Of a stretch of DNA of 64,000 nucleotides, positions 1 through 11,760 are shown one piece after another (position 1 is the stretch's first letter; each line of letters opens with the position of its first letter). The stretch is from assembly GCF_030272615.1 (NCBI RefSeq), contig NC_081415.1, positions 105,537,796-105,601,795 on the forward strand. Reading direction: 5' to 3'. The stretch is from Cryptomeria japonica (lineage: Eukaryota; Streptophyta; Pinopsida; Cupressales; Cupressaceae). The translations under genes and the position numbers were made by a program. The notes beneath the pieces are model-generated. The model saw nothing but the letters and a program-made list of their open reading frames with translations, made no database searches and was not told the origin of the DNA.

Positions 1-1497
1 AGATCTCTTAATCGACGACTGACATTCAAACTACAGTGACCATTAGAAATTTAAAGCTCTACAAATGGGTGGTTGCTGGCCCGATGGTCGAGGACGCTTT
101 TTGCTTATTTAGTGCCTGATACCTGATTCCTTTTGCATACAACCACCAAGGATTTTTTCCATTTACTTCATAACTGACCTTGGGGTCGATCTATGATGCT
201 ACCCCATGCCTCTTTAATGCATTTTGAAGACTTTTTGTCTCTATCATGTTGCCATGATGCACTTGTGCCTAGAGATGTCTTCTCCTGCAACCCTTTTACC
301 TCTTTCAAAGATGATGACATTTTCTGAGCTATCCTTGCACACCATCAGATCCATGATCTAATCTTCTTCTCTGCTTTGATATTTTGTAACCTAACCCTAC
401 TTAGGATTAGGGTTTTAGTTGTCATTCGATTTTGAGTTATGCCTCAACTATAAAGGCAATTTTTGTATGTTTCCTTAGGATCTTCTCTTCTTCCTTTTGT
501 AGAATTCTTATGTCTCTTTACAATTATAAATTTTGCCTTGCCTCTACATTAATAGAACTATCTTGTTTTCCCTCCTTTCAGTTCTCATAATCTATGCAAT
601 GCTTTTACCTCGTTATCTGAATGCATTCTCTTTTGTTTTCTTAAGTATAAGTGATTGTGTTGACACCTTGTATATGTCATCTATGAAATGAATTAGTTTC
701 TCCTAATGTCTTACAAATTCCAACCTTCAATCATGCTTATGGAAGCTAACTAGGATAGAAATTTGTGCATGTTTTAGGTAGTTTCTATTGATGTTCTGTG
801 TAGTCATAGGCATGAAAATCATAGTTTCAATTTGGGTGACTGATCTTCCTAATGGTTCAATAATTAGACCCTGTAGTCATACCCCATGGATTGGATATCC
901 AACTAAGTAATTATCTCTCATCATGAAGTTTCATTTATTTGTCAACCCAGGGCGTATACTTGAAATTGGTCCACAAAGTATATGCACTAGAAAGATTGAA
1001 ACAACCACTTTTCCTATTGCTAGAATTGAAATGTTTCTCTAAGACAATGCTGGAAACAAATAACTAAAATGCTTGTAAGGAAATATAACTATCTTCTAAG
1101 AAACAAATAAGAAAAATAGAACTTATCCATGATCAATAAACATGATTCTACTCAGTTCGTAGTGGTTGCAGGAACAATCACATGAAGTATTCCAGTGGTT
1201 GCAGGAACAATCTGTGATCAAGATAATACTAAGTATAGAACAAGAAATGACTGATAAAAGAAACCAAATGAATACTCACTAAGTGTGACCCCTTAGCAAG
1301 CGTCCAAATAACTGAATCAAATGCTTGAGCTTAAACTATCATCTTTATTGATTTAAAAGTACTTGACAACATAACAACAAATTACTGGAAGTCTGCTTCT
1401 TTTTAACTCAGAACTGTATTGCAATAACTAAAACTATCTTATTCTCAACCACCATACATGAGAAGGTGGGAGGTTATTTAAAGCATGAAATTCCTAA
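1..1497. other. Non-coding, LTR-like sequence left of element A
   Basis: No reading frame with recognisable protein similarity is seen. Around 400-600 the plus strand has a TATA-like ACTATAAAGG near 452 followed by pyrimidine-rich sequence, as in the U3-R part of a plant LTR, so this may be an LTR remnant cut by the window edge. An 18-mer beginning AGTGGTTGCAGGAAC occurs twice near 1160 and 1195. Around 1330-1480 the minus strand has a TATA-like TTTAAATAA and an AATAAAG. These suggest that the LTR of element A originally extended left of 1498. Confidence 0.4.
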
Positions 1498-2102
1498 CTA
1501 CTAGCATACCACTCCCATAGTTCAAGGAGGATGCTTTTATTGAACAAGGAGAAAAAGAAGGTGAAATTACAAATGGTGAGAATCAGTTAAAGTCTGTTGG
1601 AACAATAGAGAGAGTGTAGCATAACCTCAATCCTAAATCTACTCCTTCAACAAAGGAAATCATTAAGTCTTCATATAAGTCATAATTAACCACTTCCAAC
1701 TGCTAACTGACTCCTTCAACAACAATCCTTGTTGTCTCTTTCCTAGCCAGCAACTCCATAATCTTTATTGCTGAACATCCTAGACCGGTTCAATATTCTT
1801 CTTTAATCTTGCATGAAATTGTTAATGTGCACAAATATAGGCCTAATTATTCCTACTAGAGTAACATTCAAAATCTACATGCAACATTACCATGGATATT
1901 CCTCATAGCACAATTAACTTTTATATTGCATCAAAAGGGAACATATATCAAATGAGTTTATGTCATATGACCATATTATCAAGACATATAAAATATTATC
2001 ACTTAGCAAAGGTTCTAAACTCAAAAGACATAAATAGACTCCTAATGTCCCAGTAATGACACATACACATAGATAAAATAGAACCATTGTTTTGGCTCAT
2101 CA
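1498..2102 (-). repeat. Element A left LTR copy (3' LTR in element sense)
   Basis: About 605 bp, nearly the same as 9212-9814, sharing for example the CTACTAGCATACCACTC start and the TTTTGGCTCATCA end. The right end is CA, i.e. TG at the LTR start in minus sense, directly next to a polypurine tract. The left limit at 1498 is only where similarity to the other copy stops. A promoter-like region further left suggests the true LTR is longer. Confidence 0.8.
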
Positions 2103-2120
2103 TTCCCCCCCATCCTAAAA
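2103..2120 (-). promoter_or_regulatory. Element A polypurine tract
   Basis: The plus strand reads TTCCCCCCCATCCTAAAA immediately after the LTR end CA. The minus strand is therefore an uninterrupted purine/G run ending right at the LTR TG. This is the expected site of plus-strand priming for reverse transcription. Confidence 0.75.
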
Positions 2121-4740
2121 TCTTGATGGTTTTCCAGAAGATGAAGATGTTGCATTCCTTCCTCTTGCCCAAGCTCTATAATTAATGACTTGAGTTTGTC
2201 CTGAGCCTCCTGTAACAATGTTCCAATAAAACCCCTTGTTCCTCGCAAGCCTATCCCATCTATCTTTTTCTGTTGTCTCATCAAATGAATTGACATACCT
2301 ATTGCAATTTAGTATCGGCCATAAAAGTATAGGTGGCTAAAAGAGTAAAGGAAGCCAATTATTCATTTTTGTTCATCCCAACTGAAGGTACCATAAATTT
2401 CTTTTCAAAGCTACATAGTAATTTTGCAAAGAGTGTGGCTCTGTCATATGTAGTTCTTCTGTAAGACCAATCCACCTCCTTGCTACATGACTTTGGGCTT
2501 AAAATCAAGATGATACAATACTTTCTACCAATCATAATATAGTCTCCTAGGATTATCACTCTCTGCTCTTATTGGCGAGGGAATTCTAAGTTCTTCTTCG
2601 CGATAGTTTGAGCTTCTTCACCTCTTGCATATTCATTCTGAATCCAAGACATTAGTTCCATCAAATGTATGTCACCAATATATAACATAGGGTTCCATTC
2701 TCTATCATCAGGTACTACATAGTTGTACAAATAAAATTCACAAAGCAAGTTTCTAATTACAGTAGGAGAGTTCCGATAAACCTGATAAAATTCTTGAGCA
2801 GTTTCCAAGGAATGATCTTGATCTGAAAGATCACTAGACATTTTGAAAGTGAGGAAGTGTTCCTTTAAATACATGGCATAGACCCTAGGTGGTGGTCTAT
2901 ACTGAAGAATGTTGGGCACCATAGTCATCATAGTGTCTATTTCCCTTTAAGAGTGGCAATCTCTTCATATTTATTCTTAATTTCCTTCTGTAGTTGATGC
3001 TTCTCATTTTCTCATTCTACTCCCTTATCCAACATATCCCAATATAAATAAAATGCAACTGACATCCAAGAAAAAGGAGTAGGCCTATGCCTAACTACCT
3101 AGAGAATCTTGTTTCCTCTCCTCTATTCCTCAGTCAATTGTCCCCATTATGTCATTTGTATATATACTGGTTCCTGTACAATAGTTTCTTTTTGCCTTAC
3201 ATCATTTTCTTGCTCTTCTATAGGAGTTACTTCCTGCTCAACTCTAGGGGTTTTATGTATTTTTTCTTGCTGCGTTTCTTCTTCAATGGTAGATTTTTGC
3301 CTTTCCACTAAAGGAACTCCCTCCTATCCGATCACGGAAGCAATTGTTGCAGATTTTGTGCCTTTTTCCTATTCAATTACCTTTTCTACTACTTTTGCTA
3401 AATTATCTAACCCATCCATATTCCCTTCATCACAATATTGTCCTTCCTAAACTTCTTGTTGTTCTTCAGTGCTATGATCTTCCTTAGAAGTTTGATTTGT
3501 TTTAGAATCTTCACTCATTTCCCCCTCCTACTTAAATTTTTCTTCTTTTTCTTTAGACTTGGGGGTTTGAGAAGATGAGTTTGAGGAATCAACTTGAATA
3601 GGTCCTCTAGATTTTTCATTTGATTTTTTCTTGGGCCTTCCTTTAAGCCTATGAATTCTTCTCTAAAACTTATTTGGAGCATTCCTATGGGTTCTAACAA
3701 ATTTAGATTTCTTTGTACTCTCTTTAAATTGAAGAGCTGCAACAAGAGGTTTTGTAACTCCCTGGTTTTTCCTTCCAAGGGCTAAAGTTTCTTCTTCCAA
3801 TTCCTCATCAAGTTTCCGCTTTCCACCTTGTTTCTACTGGAATCTCACATGATTCTCCATACTAGGGTTTTCTTGTACAAAGTCAACTATCTTTTTCTTT
3901 TTCATTTGTGCAGGGAGTGGGTTTTCTTCTTCAATTTCAACCTTGATTGAGTTTACTAACTTACCCTTTTCCCTTTGAGTAGAAGCCCTAGTTTTTATAG
4001 AAATGTCCATTAAAATATCTCCACTAGTGACTATAGGAATTGGCTCAACATTTCTAGGGCTTTCTTTTATTGCGGGAAATTCTGCAGCAGAGATATCCTT
4101 AGAACTTGAGGCTCCAGGAGTGATTTTCCTTTTCTTCTTGTAAACCCTAGTCTCTTTTTAAGAAACCCTTTTCTAACCCTTATATTTTCCCCCCTAAAGT
4201 CATGAAGTGAAACAAATTCCTCCCAGGACAACGGAGAAACATCCCTTAATGACCATTCTACTAATAATTTAATTAAATAATGGTGGGAGACCAAATTTGA
4301 CCTACCTTTTTGGGTTTTAGTGACCATGATCATCAAGAGGTTATACAACACATTTGGAATGTTCATCCTAACTCAATGCCTGAGATGGATAAGCAACTTG
4401 AAGTGAATTGGGTGCAAACATGACTACCTCCCTTCACATGTTAAATACTTAATTATGTGAACAATCACTGCCATCCATTTATCTAGTAAAGAGATTCTTT
4501 TGGCCCCTTGCTTATCAAAAATTAGTGGATGATCTTTGGGTCTTGTAAATTATTCTTGGGCACTCCTAGCATCCTTTGATTCTAGATACTTTTCTCCTTC
4601 AACAGGTAAATTGGTCACTTTTGTAATCCTTTCTTCAGTGGCCAGAACTCTTAGTCCTTTAAAATTTGTTTCTCCATTAGAGAATGTCATGGAAAACTCA
4701 GTGGCTGTTTCTTCATTAAAATCATCCTACTTCAAAAAGT
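2110..4740 (-). pseudogene. Extra post-pol ORF region of element A, broken
   Basis: Between the integrase remnant and the polypurine tract the minus strand holds coding-like stretches in several frames, at about 4390-4740, 4067-4366, 3515-3778, 2569-2931 and 2130-2296. They include a Lys/Arg/Glu-rich segment, a short coiled-coil-like stretch near 2945-3010 (ENEKHQLQKEIKNKYEEI) and a region ending close to the polypurine tract. Athila-type elements typically carry an additional ORF, often called env-like, in this position. I see no clear signal peptide or membrane segment, so I do not call it an envelope gene. Many stops and frame changes show that it is dead. The function is unknown. Confidence 0.55.
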
Positions 4741-4789
4741 AATTCAACCACCCACTCTGAACAAACTCTTGACCACATACTTAATCCTG

Positions 4790-6600
4790 CAGAACAAAGG
4801 TGTGAACTGTAGGTTCGTTCCTTATCAAAAATCCCCCCATTGTGCTCTTTCAATGTGGTCCTACAAAATCAAGGCCCCACTTGTCAAATGGTGCTACAAC
4901 CACTTGAGGATGCAAGGGCATCTCATCTGATCTAGTTTGTCTTCCCATCCATTAGCATCTTTCACATTGCCTTGTATACCTGGTTGCATCTTTATGAAGG
5001 GTTGGCCAATAATATCCAATGTTAAGTATTTTGATATTTGTTCTATTAGCTGTGAAATGTCCCCCACAAGGTTCATCATGACATGCATGTAGTATTTCAT
5101 AAGTCTCATCTTCTCTCACATATATTTGCATTACCTAATCCGATCCTGTGTAAAATAAACATCCTTCTATCCAAGTGAATTTTAAACTTTTCTCAACAAG
5201 TAATTTCCTTTCTTTTGGAGAGAAATGAGAGGGTACCTTTTGAGAAACCAAATAGTTAGCTATATTAGCATACCATGGTTTTTGAACAACAATAGAGAAT
5301 AGATGCTCATCTGGAAAAGAATCATCCAAAATGGGTGATTCTTGGTTTGTTGTTAAGCGTGAAAGAAAATTTCCAACTACATTTTCTCTTCTTTATTTGT
5401 CTATGAATGTGATATTAAATTATTGAATTAAGAGAATCCATCTAGCCAACCTTCCTGAAATTGAAGGTTTGTTCATGAGATATCTACTTGTTGCATGGTC
5501 AATTTGGAAAAAGACTTTATATCTAGTTATATAATGTCTGAACTTATTGACATCATAGATAACTACCAACATTTCTTTCTTTGTTACTATGTAGTTAAAT
5601 TTAGCACCCTACAATTTTTTGCTAACAAAATAGATTGCATGTTTCATTGCTATCTCTTTTTGTCCTAGAACAACTCCAATTGCATGAGCAGATGCATCGA
5701 TGTGTATATGGAATGGAAGTTCCCACTTAGGATCTTGAAGTACTGGTGCATGAGTTAATTCTTCCTTCAACTCAGAGAATGCTTTGTTGCATTTATCTGT
5801 CCACATGAATTCTACATCTTTAATGAGGAGTGTATATAGTGGTGCTACAATTTTACTAAAATCTTTGATGAATCTTCTGCAATAACCGCCATGGCCTAAA
5901 AAACACCTAACATCTTTCTGTTTTGTTGGTATAGACAAATTAGAAATAACTTTAATCTTTGCTGGGTCTACTTGAATTCCTTTATGATAAAGATAGTGGC
6001 CAAGAACAACACCTTCTTGCATCATCATAAAACACTTCTCACTATTTAAAGACAAATTATGATCCTCACATCTCTATAAAGTCTTTTCTAGGTTACTTAA
6101 TGCTTCTTCAAAAGTACCACCATAGGTAGTGAAGTTATCCATGTATATCTCCATGCAGTCATGAGAAATATCTAAGAACATGCTTATAACTACCATTTGA
6201 AAAGTATCTGGGGCATTACATAAACCAAATGGAAGTACTGAGTAGGCATAGGTCCCCCATGGGCATGTGAATGTTGTCTTTTCCTGGTCCTCAGGGGCTA
6301 TTCTTAGCTGGTTGTATCCATTGAAACCGTCTAAGAATGAAAAATATTTCTTCCCTGCTAGGGAGTCCAACACTTGGTCAATGAAAGGAAGAGGAAAGTC
6401 ATCTTTCTTGGTTGCAACATTAAGCTCCCTATAATCTACACAAACTCTCCACTTTCCATTTTTCTAAGAAACAATAACTAGAGGTGATACTCATTCACTA
6501 TAAAAAATGGGATATATAAATCCTGCATTTAGTAACTTCTGCAATTATTTCTTAACTATTTCCCTTAATGTAGGGTTGATTATTTTGAGGTTGCCTCACT
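4790..6600 (-). pseudogene. Element A pol: RT, RNase H and integrase N-terminus, broken
   Basis: On the minus strand, RT runs from about 6560 to 5950 with the motif LDGFNGYNQ (near 6310), the LPFGLCNAP block (near 6215) and a YMDNF box at about 6128-6142. The second catalytic Asp of the usual YMDD box is Asn here, which should abolish polymerase activity. RNase H follows (6055-5400) with the FHIHIDASAHAIG motif. At 5109-4830 lies the HHCC zinc-binding part of integrase (GYYWPTLHKDA-like and APFDKWGLDFVG-like, in shifted frames). The DDE catalytic core is missing: sequence jumps from the end of the zinc domain into the post-pol region. There are several in-frame stops and frameshifts. Confidence 0.85.
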
Positions 6601-7290
6601 AGTTTACAATCTTCTTTGATGTAGATTCAGTGTGTGCACACTTTAGGATGCAACCCTTTCATATCTGTGTAGTCCCAAGAAAATGCTTCCTTATGAGACT
6701 GTAGAATTCTTGTTAGAGACAATTTATTCTTGAGTAGGGTAACTATTAACATTCAACCATTTATCTGGGGCCACTTCAACTTGCTTAGTTAGCTCTATTA
6801 TAGATGATGCAGGAAAATGTGGAATTATTACTTCATGCAGAAACAATATATGCAGTAAATTTATAGCTATAGGAGATTCTACAAAAGAGGCTGACAATAA
6901 TGGTTGCAGAGAACATGCATTTTGTGCATTACAATCACTAGTTTGATAAGGAATTCCATATTGATTTTGCAAAATATTAGAGAGCAGATCCTATCCTTAT
7001 TGAATTTTGAAGAAGGGTTCCCTTCTTATCATCATCAACTATTGTATTGTATTGACTTCTTCAGATTATTCTTCTATATATGGCCAAACTAAGTGCTTTT
7101 TCTCAATTTGAGGTTGCACAAGTGAATATAATGCAAGTGTTTTAGTTTTTGTCCCATCAGAAATGGTCACGTCCCCTGACCTACATCCTATGAAAGCATT
7201 CGATGTGGCTAACCAGGTTCTACCCAAGATAATAGGATAGCCTCCTAAAGTTTCTCTAGGTGAGAGGATGACAAAGTTAGCTGGATATTC
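6601..7290 (-). other. Protease-RT spacer of element A
   Basis: Scattered short minus-strand frames (for example 6724-6972) lie in the position of the protease-RT linker. No domain is recognised and frames are interrupted. This is most likely the decayed linker of the gag-pol polyprotein. Confidence 0.4.
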
Positions 7291-7617
7291 CTAGGAATCC
7301 AATGCTACAACAAGGTCTTCCACCATACTATTTAGTGTAACAGTAGAACTGTTTGCAAGTTGTAAGACAGTAGTTGTATATCTCAGGTTAGTGATGTTGA
7401 TTTTCTGCATCACATCCTTTTTCATGACATTTATAGTTTCCCCAAGGTCAATAAAAGCATTTTGAACTTGAACTCCATTAATGACTACTGCTACAATGGG
7501 ACTTCTTGGGTCTGAATACTTAGGGACACAAAATTTCCCTAGCATAAGGTTTGCTAATTGGCCTACAACATGGATGTATGTGGTTCTTTCTTCTTTCTTC
7601 CTATCTTTTTCAAACAA
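7291..7617 (-). pseudogene. Element A retroviral-type aspartic protease
   Basis: An open stretch of 108 residues contains the aspartic-protease active-site region as AFIDLGETINVM, where the usual plant Ty3/gypsy form is D-[TSL]-G-A-S-x-N-[VL]-M. The catalytic Asp is kept, while the following A-S is E-T. The protease would cleave the gag-pol polyprotein. It sits between gag (right) and RT (left) as expected for a minus-strand element. It is part of a broken polyprotein and unlikely to be functional. Confidence 0.75.
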
Positions 7618-9211
7618 GCTTCTTTAATTGCATTTCCATATATTGGAACATCCTTTATTGCTTGAAACAAAGGAATCTTGACATATATATTCTTTAACTA
7701 ATCCATAATATCAAATATGGGTTCTTCTTTTTGTTTGGTTGGCTCTACCTCCAATCTTTGAGGAAATGGAGGTATATTGTTTGATTCTTGTTGTTGTGGC
7801 CTTGATGGAATCGATGAGGTTGTGACACTTTGGTGGATATGGCCTTCATCAGGCATTTCAGTTATAACTAGAGGTGAAGATGCAGGAAGAGTTGTTCCCG
7901 ACCTTGAAGGGATATCACTAATAGTAATAGCATAGGCAAGGTATTGATTTGGATTAGTAACATAAACCAGTTGTTGTTGTGGTTGTTTATTGTTAGGATT
8001 TGGCATGGGCTAAGCTGAAAACTGAGTAGGTTTACGTGGGGTAGTAGTATTTTGAATAGGTGGAGGTATTAGAGCCTGATATTGAGGTTGTTGAAGAGGT
8101 TGTTGGAAACTAGAGGACTGATTTGGCCATTGATGTCTTCCTCTCCACTAAGGTGTTTGTTGCCAGTTTCCTTGAGGTGACTGCCAATTTCCTTGATTTT
8201 GTTGCCAAGGAGGAGAGGATTTTTGGTAATTGGTCCATGCATTCTAGGAATTATTCAAATGTTGCTGAGGAAAGTTCCCATAATAGGGAGGGTATTGATT
8301 TTTCCATTGATTACTAGGATTATATGAATTTGAATGAGCACCATTAAAGGATAAAGGATCATGTGGCATACCTTGTTGTGGAGACCATGGTCTTCTTTGA
8401 GCTACATAAAAGATTTAGTCCTCTTCTCTTTCAAAAATTTTGAATTCTAATGAAGCATGATGGTTTTCAATGCGGGCTACTATCTTACATTTGCAGTCTC
8501 TTTTCTTCTATCTAGAGTGAGGGAACTATTCAGTTAGGATTGCCTTTGTTTTCTTTCTGCCTAAAGTGTGCCCAACTATGTGGCCATGTTATTTATAATA
8601 TCTTGTTTGAAGTCAGACAGTAAGTGAGTAATTTCTATCATTGAAACTCCATTGGAGGATTTTCCTTTGGTAACATGATATCCTCTTCCCTTTTTTATAG
8701 CTGCTCAGGAATGGTTCTAACATATCTTCTTTAGATCTTCCCAAGGGACTTGAGTGACGTCTCCCCCTCCTATTAGGTCTAGAGCTTCAATACAGTAATC
8801 ACTTATTCCTCTGAGAAAAAGCAACTTTTGGGACATTTCATTAAGAGTATAATCCGAGTTTTTATTTAGGTAGAACAAGAACATTGAAATATAGTCTTCC
8901 GAATTTTCATCATCTTTTTACTGCATCCTAAAGATGTCATCTCCCCTATTACCACTTTTGCAATATTCTTTGTATTTCTCAAGAAATTTGGTTTTCATGG
9001 CTTCCCAACTATTAACAACATCTCTCCCTAGACTCATAAACCATCTCAGGGCTCCTTCTTTTAGAGTAACAAGAAACAGCTTGAGTCTATGAGCATCAAT
9101 AGTGTAATCATAGCTTCGACAAAGTATATCAAAGTCAAATAAAAAGGTGTCTGAATCCTTTGTTAAAAGCCCATAAAACTTAGGGAGAATTGAAGTAGGG
9201 ATAGTTTGAGT
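7618..9211 (-). pseudogene. Element A gag, 5'-truncated and frameshifted
   Basis: Minus-strand frames resemble the capsid part of Ty3/gypsy gag. One stretch near 9060-8980 reads GALRWFMSLGRDVVNSW and is followed by KTKFLEKYKEY, a typical retrotransposon-gag core. Downstream is a Gln/Asn/Pro-rich part with repeated NWQ motifs (about 8240-8120) and a Pro/Ser-rich tail (8006-7698). The reading frame reaches the right LTR directly at about 9211, so the gag start, leader and primer binding site are missing. Several stops are present. The product would have assembled the virus-like particle. Confidence 0.7.
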
Positions 9212-9814
9212 CTACTAGCATACCACTCTCAAAGCTCAAGGAGGATGCTTTTATTGAACAAGTAGAAAAAGAAGATGAAATTACAAATGCTAAGAATCAG
9301 TCAAAGTCTATTGGAACAACAGAGAGAATCTAGTGTAACATCAATCCTAAATCTACTCCTTCAACAAAGGAAGTCATTAAGTCTCTAGATAACTCATAAT
9401 GAACCACTTCCAACTGCCAGCTAACTCCTTTAACAACAATCTTTGTTGTCCCTTTCCCGGCCAGCAACTCCATAATCTTTATTGTTGAACATCCTAGACT
9501 GGTTCAACATTCTTCTTTAATCTTGCATGAAATTGTTAACATGCACAAATATAGGCCTAATTATTTGTACTAGAGTAACATTCGAAATCTACATGCAACA
9601 TTACCATGGATATTCCTCATAGCATAATTACCTATTATATTACATCAAAAAGGAACATATATCAAATGAGTTTATGTCATATGACCATATCATCAAGACA
9701 TAAAATATTATCACTTAGCAAAGGCTCTAAAATCAAAAGACATAACTAGACTCCTAATGTCCCAGTAATGACACATTCACATAGATAAAATGGAGCCATT
9801 CTTTTGGCTCATCA
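9212..9814 (-). repeat. Element A right LTR copy (5' LTR in element sense)
   Basis: About 603 bp, matching 1498-2102 at roughly 90 percent or more by eye, and ending in the same GGCTCATCA. In element sense the 5' LTR should be followed by a primer binding site. Instead gag follows directly, so the R-U5 end of this LTR plus the leader appear to be deleted. Confidence 0.8.
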
Positions 9815-10399
9815 CTGGGTGCAAACCCCTTTTTCCTCTTTCGGTATCCCTTCTCTCTCTCCCTTTTCCTTGTTAGTTTAATAGATTAGTTTTATGAGTG
9901 TCGGGTTGGTCCAACACTCTGCAGCTAGATTGGAAAGGAAGTCGGCCTTCTCTAGAGACTCAACCTCACTTCTGCAAATCCCACACTAGGAGGTTGATTC
10001 AATGTTGCACAAGGTTTATGACTAGGATTGCTCATCAAGCGGGTGACCTTATGTTACAACAGTAGTAAAACTACAATCACAATAGAAGAAGAGAACATAA
10101 GATTAAAAAAACAAGTGTTTTTGGGTCAACATAGAAAAGACCAAAACGATCCCAATACTTTGCATTGCCCCCAAGTAGACAACATAAAAGCACTTTTACA
10201 ACAAGATAACATTTATGACAAACATCAATAGGTTTGGTCCCTTTTTTTTCCTTGAACCAATGGAGAAACAAGGGTCATCCAAAGATAGCTTAACGTAACA
10301 TCAATACGTGTAAAGATTCACATCATGAGAAACACATCACATGCAAGAAAACATACAAAAGAGTTTACTTCCAAAGTGAAGCTAGTCTAGCAAAATCAT
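9815..10399. other. Unassigned stretch between two gypsy elements
   Basis: A pyrimidine-rich segment (9825-9880) and a segment around 9915-9990 resemble LTR/U5-type sequence but match nothing else in the window. A plus-strand open frame (10028-10231) reads as coding-like (for example IRLKKQVFLGQHRKDQNDPN) but I do not recognise it. No gene is called. Confidence 0.3.
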
Positions 10400-10539
10400 C
10401 CACCTCCTAATTTTTCTTATCATCTTTTAGAGATGTTGGACAAGATGAAATAGAATCCATAAAAAGCATGATAGACGAAGCTATCTCTTGTTACAAACAA
10501 GGACCATGCTCTAATGATGAATCATTATGCCTCACCAGG

Positions 10540-11235
10540 ATCTTGAGTTAAAGATTTTTCAAATCTCAAAGATATCTCATTGTTAATTTCAACAAATTCA
10601 AACAAATCATTAGAATCAATAGTATCCATATTATTATTATCAACGTCATCATCCAAATTAATCACAATAGGAGATATTATGCACAAAGGAGATGAACAAG
10701 AATAATCATTTTACATAGATGATTTCAATTTTTAACAAGGATGATCAAGATAAAGATCCTCCTTAGGATGAGACCAAGTCAACATTTGATGGCTTAGAGG
10801 AGGAAAAACTTTGGGAAGAAAGCTCATAAGCCTTGGCACGATGTCTTCGACAACATTCTCTTACACTACGATTTCTCTTGTTATGGTACACAACTTGTGT
10901 GGATGAAGGCTAGGGATTAGTCAACATAAGATTCTTTTCTTCCTTTGTATAAGGTGGAATGAAAGAAACCTCACTAGATTGAGAGATATAATATGTTGGG
11001 TACTTCTTTCTTTGACCTTTATAAGATTAAGTAGGTAGAACTGCAACACATATAGGAGGAATAGGAGGGGTGGGAAGAAGTCGAGGTCTAGAATGTGGAG
11101 GTAGAATATCCACATATATAGGTGAAGAATCATTAGGATTACTTAAGACCAATATCCTTTAGATTCAAACTTTTTGTTAGATAGGAAAAGGACATCTTGA
11201 TGGGGTTGCAAATTTTGAGGTTGATAAGGCCAAAA
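10540..11235 (-). pseudogene. Post-protease acidic region of the Tat-like fragment
   Basis: Interrupted minus-strand frames include an Asp/Asn/Glu-rich segment around 10540-10690 (for example LDDDVDNNNMDTIDSNDL). In element F the same position holds an acidic linker between protease and RT. The RT that should follow is absent. The match is based on position and composition only. Confidence 0.4.
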
Positions 11236-11760
11236 TCAATCAAGGGTGAAGTTTACATGATTGGCTAATGACATATGACTATGATTGATCATTATAACAC
11301 ACCCATTATAAGGAAAATTCAAACACTTATAAATGGTAGAAGGTATATCTTTCATGTGATCAAACCAAGGGTGTCCCATTTTTACATAGAATTGGTCCAA
11401 GGTTGGAATAACAAAAAAGGTAACATCTAAGCACTTAGTACCAACTTCAATGAGAAGGGTGATAGTGGGACAAGTAAAACGATCATGCACCTTACTCGTA
11501 ACATTATATTAACTGCATGCCTCTTTATATAATTATTGTGTATAGAAATATTATTTCATGATAACATTCACCATACTTATTGAATCTATGAGCGCTCCAC
11601 ATGAGAGATTTCCTTTAATCTTCTCACTCACATATAATGGTCCATCAAGTACTCTAATGATATCTCCTAATTCAAAGGTTATGCAAGGGTCATACTTAGG
11701 CTTAAGTTGCTCAATAAAGTTCAAAACATTATTGGCTTCATTAGATATATCATCCATAGC
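11236..11760 (-). pseudogene. Tat-like aspartic protease, broken
   Basis: The minus strand shows GALIDSISMVNVIMK (active-site region, D-S form) near 11600-11560. The C-terminal signature follows at 11490-11290, with GHPWFDHMKDIPSTIYKC and a PYNG. The same block is [19 protein letters not shown] in element F and LGCQWIHEMRVVPSTYHRC in element D, which ties the three together. A frame change separates the two halves. The likely function was polyprotein cleavage; it is inactive now. Confidence 0.65.

Larger units (their letters stand above)
1498..9814 (-). mobile_element. Element A: degenerate Athila-like Ty3/gypsy LTR retrotransposon
   Basis: Read on the minus strand, the order is LTR (9212-9814), gag, aspartic protease, reverse transcriptase/RNase H, integrase zinc-finger region, an extra ORF region, polypurine tract and LTR (1498-2102). 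The RT motifs around the IAPEDQEKTTF block and LPFGLCNAP are those of the Athila branch of plant Ty3/gypsy elements. An additional ORF after pol is also typical of Athila. The element is heavily broken by stops and frameshifts, the integrase core is absent, and no primer binding site or leader separates the right-hand LTR from gag, so the 5' end is rearranged. The superfamily call is firm; the Athila call is likely. Confidence 0.85.

Noticed and set aside
395-420. Telomere-like words (AACCCTACTTAGGATTAGGGTTTTAG)
   Set aside because: Only one imperfect unit in each direction and no array. It reads as a chance inverted repeat in LTR-like DNA.
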